Shown here: positions 41,359-49,907 of the stretch, piece by piece
Position numbering within the stretch: position 1 is the first letter of the stretch
Layout: every line of letters begins with the position of its first letter
NCBI GenBank assembly: GCA_014695345.1
Contig: JACJOC010000086.1
Span: 1-64,000 of the forward strand
DNA length: 64,000 bases
From: Cyanobacteria bacterium FACHB-471
GTDB taxonomy: Bacteria; Cyanobacteriota; Cyanobacteriia; Elainellales; Elainellaceae
Reading direction: 5' to 3'
Program-made: the position numbers and the translations under genes
Notes under the pieces: generated by a model
What the model was told of the DNA's origin: nothing
What the model saw: the letters and a program-made list of their open reading frames with translations, nothing else
The model's database searches: none

Positions 41359-42414
41359 ATGTCTCAAGATCCCAGCATCAACCAACCCCTCCTGGAAGCT
41401 TCAGGACAACCAAAACCCTCTAACTGGAATGAAGATATTCCAGTGGCTGAACCCAGCACTTTCTCGATTGACACTTACGCTGATGACCTGATGGACGAGC
41501 TGTTTGAGGAGGTCGATCACATCCTGGAGAAAGGGGTTAAGATGCCGCCTGAGACAGACAACCCAGAATATGTAGCACTCCAGCCGATCACGGTGCCAGA
41601 GATGGGGTTGCCGTCGGTGCTGGTGCCGCACCGTCAAGTAGAAGCCGACCAACTGGAGCAGCTAGAGGCAGATTTGGAATTGCTGCCGTCAGAGAGCCAG
41701 GCGGATAAGCGCTATGGATTTGGCAAATCGCTCGACCAGCTTTTGTTAATTTCAGCCTGTGCCTCTCTGGTGTTGACTGCCCTTTTAGGAATAATGCTTC
41801 AGGGAAAATGGCAACCTGCACCCGCCCCTCAAAACTCTGTAGCTGTTGATCAGCTTTCTCAATCCGATGCCGAATTTTTAGACTATATGGAGCGATCGCT
41901 GGATGTAATCGATCGCAGAGCCACCGCCAACAACTCCTCTACTACTGCCGAGATTCCGGCTCCTCCTGCTGCCACTAGTCCTACTAGCAGCAGCCAACCC
42001 GCTCAGGCTTCAGTCCCAGAGCGAGTCTTTGTTCCGGTCTACCAACCGCCTCAAAATCTATCTTTTCCAGGATTGGGGCAGCCCGCCCAGCCTGCTCAAC
42101 CGACTCAGGCTAGTCAAGTTGTTCCATCCATTCAGCCTGCGGTGCCTGCTGCCCCTGCTGCTTCTGCTCCTGCTCCTGCTGCGGTGGCGACCGCACCCAA
42201 CATTGCCCCGACTTTGAATTACACCCTGGTAGGACTGTTGGAATTGGGCGATCGCTCTGCTGCTTTATTTGATGTCAACGGTACGCCTCAACGCATCTAT
42301 GTGGGTGAAAGCATTGGCTCAAGCGGCTGGACGCTAGTTTCTGTGCAAAACGAAGAGGCATTGATTCGGCGGAATGGAGAAGTGCGATCGGTTTATGTAG
42401 GGCAGAGATTTTAG
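41359..42414 (+). CDS. Single-pass membrane protein with GspC/PilP-like C-terminal domain
   Basis: The protein is 351 residues long. An acidic cytoplasmic N-terminus of about 125 residues precedes one transmembrane helix (LLLISACASLVLTALLGIML, about 128-148). A long proline/alanine-rich linker (APAASAPAPAAVATAP and similar) follows. The compact C-terminal beta domain reads YTLVGLLELGDRSAALFDVN, QRIYVGESIGSSGWTLVSV and GEVRSVYVGQRF. That domain resembles the periplasmic homology region of type II secretion protein C and pilus protein PilP, which bind the outer-membrane secretin. In a cyanobacterium this may belong to type IV pilus or export machinery; this is inference. The stop abuts a short G-rich repeat tract. 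Confidence 0.68.
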   Translation: MSQDPSINQPLLEASGQPKPSNWNEDIPVAEPSTFSIDTYADDLMDELFEEVDHILEKGVKMPPETDNPEYVALQPITVPEMGLPSVLVPHRQVEADQLEQLEADLELLPSESQADKRYGFGKSLDQLLLISACASLVLTALLGIMLQGKWQPAPAPQNSVAVDQLSQSDAEFLDYMERSLDVIDRRATANNSSTTAEIPAPPAATSPTSSSQPAQASVPERVFVPVYQPPQNLSFPGLGQPAQPAQPTQASQVVPSIQPAVPAAPAASAPAPAAVATAPNIAPTLNYTLVGLLELGDRSAALFDVNGTPQRIYVGESIGSSGWTLVSVQNEEALIRRNGEVRSVYVGQRF

Positions 42415-42447
42415 GGATTGGGATTGGGGGTTAGGAATTAGGGGTGA
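42413..42447. repeat. G-rich short-repeat tract
   Basis: GGGATTGGGATTGGGGG and TTAGGAATTAGGGG-type units lie between two plus-strand genes. They supply the AGGGGTGAG that acts as ribosome binding site of the next gene. Confidence 0.55.
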
Positions 42448-42448
42448 G

Positions 42449-43267
42449 ATGGAACTTTTGCGGGGGTTGGCGGCATCGTTAAATCTGCTGCCAGGAGTGT
42501 CGCAGATTGTGCAAGCACATCGACTGGCAGGGCAACAACACGACAATCTTTGCGGACCTTACTGGGCGGCTCTGTTGCTGCGGGTGTATGCCAAGTTGAG
42601 CATCAGTACAGAGCAGGCTGCTTCGCTGGCGGGTTCCGTGCTACCAATGGGTGACCCGCTCACCTGGGTGCCTAAAGGCGTGCGTCCCCGCTATGACTAC
42701 GGTGTTGCTTTGCCGCAAACAGACTGCGTTCAGGATGCGGGAACTGCGGCCGCAGGGCTAATCGAAGCAGTTTCTAGCGCCTCTAGAGAAAAGTTCAGCC
42801 TGATTCCGCTTAAAGCAGACTGGTCAGAAAACCAGGTAGAAGCGTTGGTTTTGCTCTGCCAGGAAAACCCTGACTGGGTCGCAGTGCCGATCTGTAACCT
42901 GCGAACAGGGCACTTGTGGGGGTCGGCTCTGCCACTTGGAGATGCGATCGCCTACCTTCAAGGCGTTGACATTCAACCCCCTTCAGTCGACTGGAACGTT
43001 GGACACTTTGTAGTACTGGCAGGCAAGATTCATGGAACTGCCGGCTCTCTGCTGATTGTGCAAGACACCTACCCTGAATTTGGTTGGGACGGCTACCACT
43101 TGCAGCCTGCGGCGGCGATCGCCGCTGCTCTCAATCGCGGTGATGGCAGTGAGGGAGGCGTGCTTTTGTTTGTCGCAACTCAATATCAAGCTGAGGTAGA
43201 AGCAAAAAGTAAGGAGAAGGGGTTTGCGATCGCTCCCTGGGATAATGGAACGCCCTGGATGGAGTAG
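42449..43267 (+). CDS. Possible C39/papain-like fold protein (DUF6885-like)
   Basis: The protein is 272 residues long. HDNLCGPYWAALLLRVYAKL places a Cys at the start of a helix after an Asn-Leu, as in papain-fold cysteine peptidases. VGHFVVLAGKIHG provides a conserved-looking His, and LIVQDTYPEFGWDGYHLQP a possible Asp/Asn third residue. This fits a C39-like or transglutaminase-like core and recalls DUF6885 proteins; I am not certain of the family number. No signal peptide is present, so the protein would act in the cytoplasm. No precursor peptide gene is visible nearby. AGGGGTGAG precedes the ATG directly. Confidence 0.6.
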   Translation: MELLRGLAASLNLLPGVSQIVQAHRLAGQQHDNLCGPYWAALLLRVYAKLSISTEQAASLAGSVLPMGDPLTWVPKGVRPRYDYGVALPQTDCVQDAGTAAAGLIEAVSSASREKFSLIPLKADWSENQVEALVLLCQENPDWVAVPICNLRTGHLWGSALPLGDAIAYLQGVDIQPPSVDWNVGHFVVLAGKIHGTAGSLLIVQDTYPEFGWDGYHLQPAAAIAAALNRGDGSEGGVLLFVATQYQAEVEAKSKEKGFAIAPWDNGTPWME

Positions 43268-43362
43268 AGGTGTGGGCGTTACTGGAACTACACCAGCAGC
43301 TAATGTATCCATATTCTTATCGGACATGAATTGGACTGCGTTTAGCGCTGGAACGGAACCTT

Positions 43363-43752
43363 ATGAAACGAATTCGTGTGTTGTGTGCGATCGCCCTGGC
43401 TACTTTAACCCTGAGCGCTCTTTCGGCTGAAGCTCAGACTCGCTCGGATTCCTATAGGCTGGCTCAGACGAGTACTCCTCCAGTGGTCAACTTTGACCTC
43501 AACCGAGCGAAAAACCTGGCACGTCAGGCGGCTGAGCGGGCAAATGGTGGACTGAACCAATATCGAGCTGAGCCATCGATGCATGGTCCATCTACTGACG
43601 CACCTTACGTCGAGAACTCTGACGGAAGCTGGACATTTACCTTCAGAGGTGGCGCGCCCGGTTCGTCCAATTACACGACCGAAAGCGTCGTTACGGTTAA
43701 CAGCAATGGCTGGGTTATCACTGTGGATTACAACGGACCAATTCGGAACTAG
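43363..43752 (+). CDS. Small secreted protein of unknown function
   Basis: The protein is 129 residues long. A Sec signal peptide ([20 protein letters not shown], cleavage near AEA-Q at about 24) precedes a helical stretch ([20 protein letters not shown]). A beta-rich end follows: [34 protein letters not shown]. It has no cysteines after cleavage. It is likely periplasmic. I do not recognise a family. The hairpin at 43768-43804 follows the stop. Confidence 0.72.
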   Translation: MKRIRVLCAIALATLTLSALSAEAQTRSDSYRLAQTSTPPVVNFDLNRAKNLARQAAERANGGLNQYRAEPSMHGPSTDAPYVENSDGSWTFTFRGGAPGSSNYTTESVVTVNSNGWVITVDYNGPIRN

Positions 43753-43767
43753 TTTATTTAGATCTCT

Positions 43768-43804
43768 GTGAATGGTAGCGAGGCGGAGCCTCGCTACCAT
43801 TCAC
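43768..43804. terminator. Perfect 17-bp hairpin after the secreted-protein gene
   Basis: GTGAATGGTAGCGAGGC (43768-43784) and its exact complement (43788-43804) flank a GGA loop. It has no T-run, so it may be a hairpin repeat or a processing site rather than a classic terminator. Confidence 0.6.
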
Positions 43805-44128
43805 GCTTTAAAGAGTGGCTCATGCAGAAGATCTATGAATTGGTAATTGTTTAAACTACCTCTGAAAGATACAAGGGGCGATTCGCGAATCGCCCCTACC
43901 TGAAATTTCCTAGTTGATTTTTAGTTTGTATAAACCCTGCATTAGGGTAAAGTTTGCTTGATTTATGTTCCGTTTACATAAGTTCTGTAAGTGACAAATA
44001 ACGAATGGCAAACAATCCATGCCCCGTCCATTTAACAATGGCTACCCTAGAACTATTCGGGTGAGATTTGGCATTTTTCCGCGAAAACGGCCAAACCTCA
44101 GCCTTTTAGTGAATCAGGAGATGAGGGT
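43805..44128. other. Regulatory gap before the TCA-bypass operon
   Basis: The region contains the 24-base perfect palindrome at 43874-43897 and a 230-base upstream region. A small CCG-CGAAAA-CGG stem lies at about 44079-44090, followed by the ribosome binding site GGAGATGAGGG. No gene is visible. Confidence 0.5.
43874..43897. repeat. 24-base perfect palindrome
   Basis: AGGGGCGATTCG followed by CGAATCGCCCCT forms a perfect palindrome with no loop. It could extrude as a hairpin or bind a dimeric protein. It belongs with the other perfect hairpins of the window in being intergenic and G/C-tipped. Confidence 0.65.
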
Positions 44129-45520
44129 ATGGGTATCGCCACAGTTAACCCAGCAACAGGAGAGATACTAAAAAACTTTGAGCCGCTCAATGATCAGGAA
44201 ATTGCTCAGAAGCTAGATCAGGCGCAAAAGACGTTTGAGCACTATCGCCATATTCCGATCGCCCAAAAAGCTGAATGGATGAATGCAGCGGCAAAACTGC
44301 TGGTTGATCGGCGAGAGGAGTTTGGCAAAATCATGGCACTGGAGGTAGGCAAGCCTATTGCTTCAGCGATCGCTGAAGCCGAAAAATCTGCCTGGGTTTG
44401 TCGCTACTACGCTGAAAATGCTGCTCAGTTTTTAGCAAACGTCCCGATTGAAACGGATGCGAGCCGCAGTTTTGTGAGCTACCAGCCGATCGGAGCGGTG
44501 CTAGCCGTGATGCCCTGGAATTTCCCTTTTTGGCAAGTTTTTCGCTTTGCGGCACCTGCCTTGATAGCAGGTAATGTGGGGTTGTTAAAACACGCTTCGA
44601 ATGTGCCTCAATGTGCCCTAGCGATTGAAGAAATCTTTCGAGAGGCAGGCTTCCCAACTGGAGCCTTTCAAACGCTGCTGGTCGGTTCTGATAAGGTGGC
44701 TCAGATCGTCACCGATAAACGGGTGAAAGCGGCTACTTTAACCGGTAGCGAACCCGCTGGGGCTAGCCTTGCCAGCCTTGCCGGAAAGCTAATTAAGAAA
44801 ACGGTACTGGAATTGGGCGGCAGCGATCCATTCATCGTGCTGGAAAGTGCCGATTTAGAAACAGCCGTTTCCACCGCTGTAACTGCCCGAATGATCAACA
44901 GTGGACAGTCCTGCATTGCGGCAAAGCGGTTCATTGTGCAGGAGGCGATCGCCGACGAATTCACCGAAAAGCTGGTGGCAAGATACGCTGCCCTGAAAGT
45001 GGGCGACCCAATGAATCCTGAAACGGACATTGGCCCGCTCGCAACTCCCGGTATTCTCAAAGATTTAGATCAGCTGGTGCAAACTTGTATTGAGAAGGGC
45101 GCAAAAGCGTTAATTGGTGGAAATCCCCAGGATGTGCTAACCCGGTCAGTCGTAGCGCTTCAGCATGGAAACTTTTATCCTCCTACTATCCTGGCTGATT
45201 TCCCTCCGGGCACCCCAGCCGATGACGAAGAGTTTTTTGGCCCGGTTGCGCTGCTATTTCGCGTGCCTGATATTGACGCTGCAATTCACCTGGCAAATAG
45301 CAGTCCCTTTGGGTTAGGAGCAAGTGCCTGGACGGGAATACAAGAAGAAGGCGATCGCCTTGCCACAGAGCTAGAAGCCGGAGCCGTCTTCATCAACGGC
45401 ATGGTCAAATCCGATCCGCGATTGCCGTTCGGGGGGGTCAAACGGTCAGGCTACGGACGCGAACTCGGCATTCAGGGTATTCACGAATTCGTCAATATCA
45501 AAACTGTTTGGATGAAATAA
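44129..45520 (+). CDS. gabD: Succinate-semialdehyde dehydrogenase
   Basis: This 463-residue aldehyde dehydrogenase oxidises succinic semialdehyde to succinate with NAD(P)+. [20 protein letters not shown] is the cofactor-binding core. LELGGSDPF contains the general-base Glu228, and [12 protein letters not shown] the nucleophile Cys262. The C-terminus [10 protein letters not shown] is also typical. Its partner 52 bases downstream supplies the substrate by decarboxylating 2-oxoglutarate, so the pair forms the cyanobacterial bypass that closes the TCA cycle without 2-oxoglutarate dehydrogenase. That pathway is established for Synechococcus 7002; the assignment here rests on the same gene pairing. 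The ribosome binding site GGAGATGAGGG is strong. Confidence 0.92.
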   Translation: MGIATVNPATGEILKNFEPLNDQEIAQKLDQAQKTFEHYRHIPIAQKAEWMNAAAKLLVDRREEFGKIMALEVGKPIASAIAEAEKSAWVCRYYAENAAQFLANVPIETDASRSFVSYQPIGAVLAVMPWNFPFWQVFRFAAPALIAGNVGLLKHASNVPQCALAIEEIFREAGFPTGAFQTLLVGSDKVAQIVTDKRVKAATLTGSEPAGASLASLAGKLIKKTVLELGGSDPFIVLESADLETAVSTAVTARMINSGQSCIAAKRFIVQEAIADEFTEKLVARYAALKVGDPMNPETDIGPLATPGILKDLDQLVQTCIEKGAKALIGGNPQDVLTRSVVALQHGNFYPPTILADFPPGTPADDEEFFGPVALLFRVPDIDAAIHLANSSPFGLGASAWTGIQEEGDRLATELEAGAVFINGMVKSDPRLPFGGVKRSGYGRELGIQGIHEFVNIKTVWMK

Positions 45521-45572
45521 CCTCACCCCCACTCGCTGCACCCACTCCATCTACAGTTCAAAGGAAATCAAC

Positions 45573-47219
45573 ATGAGTGAAATGAATACAGCAGAATTAC
45601 TCGTGCAATGCCTGGAAAATGAAGGCGTTGAATACATCTTCGGTTTGCCGGGTGAAGAAAACCTGCAAATTTTGCAGGCGCTCAAAAACTCCTCAATCCG
45701 CTTCATCACCACTCGCCACGAGCAGGGTGCAGCGTTTATGGCAGATGTTTACGGGCGGCTAACTGGCAAGGCTGGAGTTTGTCTGTCAACGCTAGGGCCA
45801 GGCGCAACCAACCTGATGACGGGCGTTGCGGATGCCAATCTCGATCGCGCTCCCCTGGTTGCGATTACCGGACAAGTGGGCACTGACCGAATGCACATTG
45901 AATCTCACCAATATCTAGACCTGGTAGCAATGTTCTCACCGGTCACTAAGTGGAATACTCAGATCGTCAGGCCTAGCAACACACCAGAAATCGTCCGTAA
46001 AGCCTTTAAGGTCGCTCAGACCGAAAAACCTGGTGCCGTACACATTGACTTGCCGGAAAATATTGCCGCGATGCCAGCCGTGGGACGACCGCTGAAAACC
46101 GATGGACGAGAAAAAACCTTTGCAGCCTTTCACAGCATTGAGAAAGCAGCCACTCTGATTTCGCAGGCAAAAAATCCATTAATCCTAGTCGGAAATGGTG
46201 CGATTCGGGCTAATGCTAGTGAAGCGCTGACCGAGTTTGCGACCCGGCTTAATATTCCTGTCGCCAATACGTTTATGGGCAAAGGAGTAATTCCCTACAC
46301 GCACCCTCTGGCTCTTTGGGCTGTCGGGCTGCAGCAGCGGGATTATATTAGTTGCGGGTTTGACAACACAGATCTGGTGATTGCGATCGGCTATGACCTG
46401 ATTGAGTACTCCCCGAAGCGATGGAATCCTACGGGCGAGATTCCGATTATCCACATTGATGATACTCCCGCCGAAATTGACAGTAGCTACATTCCGGCGG
46501 CTGAAGTGGTGGGAGATATTTCTGACTCGCTGGATGAGATCTTTAAGCGCAGCGATCGCCAAGATAAACAAGACCCCTACGCGCTGTCCCTGGGAGATGA
46601 GATTCGCGATGATTACAAGCAGTACTCTAACGATGATGGGTTCCCAATTAAGCCGCAAAAGCTGATTTACGATTTGCGCCAGGTGATGGGACCAGAGGAT
46701 ATTGTGATTTCGGATGTGGGTGCTCATAAGATGTGGATGGCGCGTCACTATCATTGCGATCGCCCCAACACCTGCCTGATTTCTAACGGTTTTGCAGCAA
46801 TGGGCATTGCTATTCCAGGAGCTGTTGCTGCCAAGTTGGTTGCTCCCGATCGCAAGGTTGTTGCCGTTACGGGAGATGGTGGCTTCATGATGAACAGTCA
46901 GGAGTTAGAAACTGCTCTACGCGTCGGCACACCCTTTGTCACGATCATCTTTAACGACGGTGGCTATGGCTTGATTGAGTGGAAACAACTCAATCACTAT
47001 GGGGAGTCAAACTTTGTTCACTTTACCAATCCTGATTTTGTCAAACTGGCGGAGAGCATGGGTTTGAAAGGTTATCGGGTTGAGTCCAGCACCGACTTTA
47101 TTCCCAAACTCAAGGAAGCTTTGGCTCAAGACGTGCCTGCTGTGATTGATTGCCCTGTAGACTATCGGGAAAACCTGCGCTTCAGCCAGCGATCGGGTGA
47201 CTTGAGTTGCAACATTTGA
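45573..47219 (+). CDS. ThDP-dependent 2-oxoglutarate decarboxylase (acetolactate-synthase-like)
   Basis: The protein is 548 residues long. The N-terminal PYR domain has the activating Glu50 in TTRHEQGAAFMADVYG. The C-terminal PP domain has the ThDP motif GDGGFMMNSQELE through FNDGGYGLIEW (Asp435 region). By family it would be called the large subunit of acetolactate synthase. The gene order with succinate-semialdehyde dehydrogenase, and the absence of a small regulatory subunit gene, match the enzyme shown in Synechococcus 7002 to convert 2-oxoglutarate to succinic semialdehyde and CO2. AAGGAAA precedes the ATG. Catalytic residues look intact. True acetolactate synthase is the alternative but less likely in this context. 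Confidence 0.88.
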   Translation: MSEMNTAELLVQCLENEGVEYIFGLPGEENLQILQALKNSSIRFITTRHEQGAAFMADVYGRLTGKAGVCLSTLGPGATNLMTGVADANLDRAPLVAITGQVGTDRMHIESHQYLDLVAMFSPVTKWNTQIVRPSNTPEIVRKAFKVAQTEKPGAVHIDLPENIAAMPAVGRPLKTDGREKTFAAFHSIEKAATLISQAKNPLILVGNGAIRANASEALTEFATRLNIPVANTFMGKGVIPYTHPLALWAVGLQQRDYISCGFDNTDLVIAIGYDLIEYSPKRWNPTGEIPIIHIDDTPAEIDSSYIPAAEVVGDISDSLDEIFKRSDRQDKQDPYALSLGDEIRDDYKQYSNDDGFPIKPQKLIYDLRQVMGPEDIVISDVGAHKMWMARHYHCDRPNTCLISNGFAAMGIAIPGAVAAKLVAPDRKVVAVTGDGGFMMNSQELETALRVGTPFVTIIFNDGGYGLIEWKQLNHYGESNFVHFTNPDFVKLAESMGLKGYRVESSTDFIPKLKEALAQDVPAVIDCPVDYRENLRFSQRSGDLSCNI

Positions 47220-47357
47220 AGGAAATCCTGAGTTGGGCGATCGCCATCGCTCTAGAACAAGGGTCCTAAGCCCCTTGTTGCTTCTGGACATAGAACTGTC
47301 TTGTGTAGGACCGTATTAAGTAGTATTAAGTAGAATACTAAAGTGCAGAGGCAACTT

Positions 47358-47909
47358 ATGCTCAAATCAGGATTAGCGCTCTTTTTTGGTTTGCTCCTGA
47401 CCAGTTTGTGCTGGATGAGTGGGGGGATGCCTGCGATCGCCCAAACCCCCTCAACCGTAACCCTTGCATCTGCCACCGCATCATCAGGAGAAAAACCATT
47501 GTTTTCGTTTTCAGGAACGCCCCCAACTAACTTAGGTGTAAAAGAAGGCAAACTGTTGGAATGCCCCAACACCCCCAACTGCGTCAACAGCCAGACCCCT
47601 GCATCTGATAGTGAACACAGCATTCAGCCGATTTCCTACAGCTCAACTCCAGAGCAGGCTTTAGCAAACTTAAAAGCTGTGATTCAAGACCTGCCACGGA
47701 CCAAGATCGTGAGTGAGTCCGACGATTATGTCTATAGCGAGTTCGCTACTGCCTTGATGGGCTTTGTTGATGATGTTGAGTTTTACCTGGACAAAAGCCA
47801 AAGTGTGATTCACGTCCGCTCCGCTTCCCGTTTGGGAAAATCTGACCTTGGCGTAAACCGCAAGCGTGTAGAAGAGATTAGAGCAAAATTTGCAGCGCTA
47901 GAAGCTTGA
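47358..47909 (+). CDS. DUF1499 exported protein
   Basis: The protein is 183 residues long. A signal peptide (LKSGLALFFGLLLTSLCWMS, cleavage near AIA-Q at about 30) and a flexible linker are followed by the DUF1499 domain. That domain has LLECPNTPNCVNSQ with the paired cysteines, ISYSSTPEQALANLKAVIQD, YSEFATALMGFVDDVEFYLD and IHVRSASRLGKSDLGVNRKR. The family is common in cyanobacteria and plastids; its role is not settled. I chose ATG 47358 with GAGG upstream rather than a GTG five codons earlier. A strong terminator at 47941 follows. Confidence 0.85.
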   Translation: MLKSGLALFFGLLLTSLCWMSGGMPAIAQTPSTVTLASATASSGEKPLFSFSGTPPTNLGVKEGKLLECPNTPNCVNSQTPASDSEHSIQPISYSSTPEQALANLKAVIQDLPRTKIVSESDDYVYSEFATALMGFVDDVEFYLDKSQSVIHVRSASRLGKSDLGVNRKRVEEIRAKFAALEA

Positions 47910-47940
47910 TGAGAAGCTTGATGTAAGTTTCTTGAAACGT

Positions 47941-47978
47941 AAAAACGGGGTGGAGGTAAAGCTTCCACCCCGTTTTTT
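47941..47978 (+). terminator. Intrinsic terminator after the DUF1499 gene
   Basis: AAAAACGGGGTGGA pairs with TCCACCCCGTTTTT, followed by T residues, with a 9-base loop. It lies about 32 bases after the stop codon. Confidence 0.88.
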
Positions 47979-48080
47979 GCATTTGTGGTTGGCTGTAGCG
48001 AAGTTACCTTAATGTTGCCCAAGCTGTGGGCGATCGCCAGTTTTGTAGTCAGTAAGGGGGCGATGCACGCACCCGGCATT

Positions 48081-48188
48081 CTAGCTGAACCCTGCCAGTA
48101 CCAGTGCCGCACCACAAATTAGCGCCAAGATCGCCAACACAGAACCAGCATTAGGACTGCCTTTCCAGGAATAGTTCTTATCTTCCAT
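48081..48188 (-). CDS. Small single-pass membrane protein (35 aa)
   Basis: The frame has 35 codons: a polar start EDKNYSWKGSPNAG followed by one hydrophobic helix (SVLAILALICGAALVLAG) and a short FS end. GGGAAAG lies five bases before the ATG. The length and layout resemble single-helix accessory proteins of photosynthetic or respiratory complexes, but I cannot match it to a named subunit. It sits alone in a gap between a plus-strand terminator and the homoserine dehydrogenase gene. Confidence 0.55.
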   Translation of the reverse strand: MEDKNYSWKGSPNAGSVLAILALICGAALVLAGFS

Positions 48189-48515
48189 GATTCTTTCCCT
48201 ATTTGTTAAATTTATACCTCTATTGTTGCACTATATTACGCGCAGTTCATTACTCCTTAGTTGGAGAAATTAGTGAAACGGAGGCGATCGCAATTTACCC
48301 TACGAATCTGGGCACTGTAGTTAGCGTAGTTTCACTTGAAGTATTGGCGATTCAGATAAATTGCTGCAATGCTCGCCAAACACATCAATTCAATCCGTTT
48401 GCCAAGCCTGTCACACTAAGCAAAGGATTCGCAAAAGCGGTCTTCAGTTTTTTGCGGAATGCGATCGCTGCAACACATCCGGCTTGTTCTACACCAATCC
48501 TTCGGTTTAGAAAAG
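48189..48515. other. Intergenic, 327 bases
   Basis: It lies between the 35-residue gene and the end of the homoserine dehydrogenase gene. HIP1 octamers are present. A 111-codon plus frame here has no protein-like character, and I call no gene. Confidence 0.5.
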
Positions 48516-49850
48516 CTACAGAACCCGCAGCAAACTAGCAACGCTATTCACCGCTTCAAAGGTACGAATTTCGTCTAGCGCCTGATGGAAATTGCCCTCG
48601 CGCACATGATGTGTGACGACAACGATTTCAGCCTGGTTGTCTCGTAGTCCAATTTGCACAACCGATTCTAAACTGACGCTGTGATTGCCAAAACAGGTGC
48701 CCAATTTGCCGATTACGCCAGAGCTATCTTGGGTAAGAAATCGCGCGTAAAAGCGGGTGACTAGCTCGGACATGGGGGCGATCGCACAATAATGCTGATG
48801 GGAACAGGCTAGCAGGGGGTCAAGCTGAGGTGGTTGACCGTCTATAGCTGCGCCTCGTCCAACTTTGAGGATGGCGGCAATGTTGAGAATGTCAGAAACA
48901 ACCGCACTGGCTGTTGGTCCGGCTCCGGCACCTGGGCCAAAGAACATGACCTGACCGATTGGTTCCCCCTCAACCAGAATGGCGTTGTAAACCTGATTGA
49001 CGCTAGCCAGGGGATGGGTTTTGGGAATCAGCGTCGGGTGAACCCTGACCTGAAGCTGGTCGGGCGGGTCTGCCAGATTTGTTCCAGGTGAGGTGTCACG
49101 TTTGGCAACAGCTAGCAACTTGATCACAAAGCCTAGCTTGTCGGCATAGGCAATATCGGCAGCGCTGACCTGACGAATGCCTTCACAGTAAACCTCCGGC
49201 AGCTTGATCCGTCCGCCAAAGGCTAGAGATGCCAGAATCGCAATTTTATCAGCCGCGTCAAAGCCATCTACATCAGCGGTAGGGTCGGCTTCGGCGTAAC
49301 CTAGCTTTTGGGCATCGGCGAGAATTTCGGCAAAGTCACCACCTTCGGTTTGCATCCGCGTCAGGATGTAGTTGGTCGTGCCGTTGACGATGCCCATCAG
49401 CGTATGGATACGGTTGGCGCAGAGCGATTGCTTCAGTGGCTCAATTACGGGAATGCCGCCGCCGACTGCTGCTTCGAGCAAGACGTACACGCCTGCTTCG
49501 GTAGCTGCGGCAAAAATTTCTTCCCCAAATCGGGCAATTACAGCTTTGTTGGCGGTGACGACGTGTTTGCCATTGGCGATCGCCTTCAAAATCAGCGATC
49601 GCGCCGGTTCCAACCCACCCAGCAATTCCACCACAATTTCCACAGCCGGATCGGTGACAATCGCTTCCAGGTCAGTGGTGACTACGCCAGGGGAAAAAGC
49701 CACCAAACGAGTTTTGTCGGGCGATCGCACCCCCACTCGGTAAATTTCTAGCTCTTGTACTAAAGGATGTCGCTGCGCTGGATCAAGCAAAATTTGCGCT
49801 GTTCCAGTTCCAACCGTCCCTAATCCCAACAAGCCAACCTTGAATACCAT
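48516..49850 (-). CDS. hom: Homoserine dehydrogenase
   Basis: The 444-residue enzyme reduces aspartate semialdehyde to homoserine with NAD(P)H, the branch point to threonine, methionine and isoleucine. The Rossmann start VGLLGLGTVGTGTAQI, KHVVTANKAVIA (substrate-domain Lys), LEAAVGGGIPVIEPL, GIVNGTTNYILTRM and EADPTADVDGFDAADK are all hallmarks. The C-terminal 80 residues form an ACT domain (IVVVTHHVREGNFHQALDEI), which usually gives threonine feedback inhibition. It is monofunctional, without an aspartokinase part. A short G-rich repeat (49884-49907) separates it from the hydrolase gene upstream on the same strand. Confidence 0.93.
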   Translation of the reverse strand: MVFKVGLLGLGTVGTGTAQILLDPAQRHPLVQELEIYRVGVRSPDKTRLVAFSPGVVTTDLEAIVTDPAVEIVVELLGGLEPARSLILKAIANGKHVVTANKAVIARFGEEIFAAATEAGVYVLLEAAVGGGIPVIEPLKQSLCANRIHTLMGIVNGTTNYILTRMQTEGGDFAEILADAQKLGYAEADPTADVDGFDAADKIAILASLAFGGRIKLPEVYCEGIRQVSAADIAYADKLGFVIKLLAVAKRDTSPGTNLADPPDQLQVRVHPTLIPKTHPLASVNQVYNAILVEGEPIGQVMFFGPGAGAGPTASAVVSDILNIAAILKVGRGAAIDGQPPQLDPLLACSHQHYCAIAPMSELVTRFYARFLTQDSSGVIGKLGTCFGNHSVSLESVVQIGLRDNQAEIVVVTHHVREGNFHQALDEIRTFEAVNSVASLLRVL

Positions 49851-49883
49851 CTGAATCCACTGTGAGAAAGTCTTTCACAATTG

Positions 49884-49907
49884 TAGGGGCTAGGGGCTAG
49901 TCCCTAG
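49884..49907. repeat. Short CTAGGGG-type repeat
   Basis: GGGGCTAGGGGCTAGTCCCTAG is a small tandem and inverted heptamer repeat lying against the stop codon of the alpha/beta hydrolase gene. Confidence 0.5.

Noticed and set aside
44129-47219. GABA-shunt or branched-chain amino acid operon
   Set aside because: No GABA transaminase, decarboxylase or acetolactate synthase small subunit is present. The known cyanobacterial 2-oxoglutarate bypass fits both genes better.
48203-48538. 111-codon plus-strand open frame beside homoserine dehydrogenase
   Set aside because: It overlaps the end of the dehydrogenase gene, lacks protein-like pattern and has no ribosome binding site.
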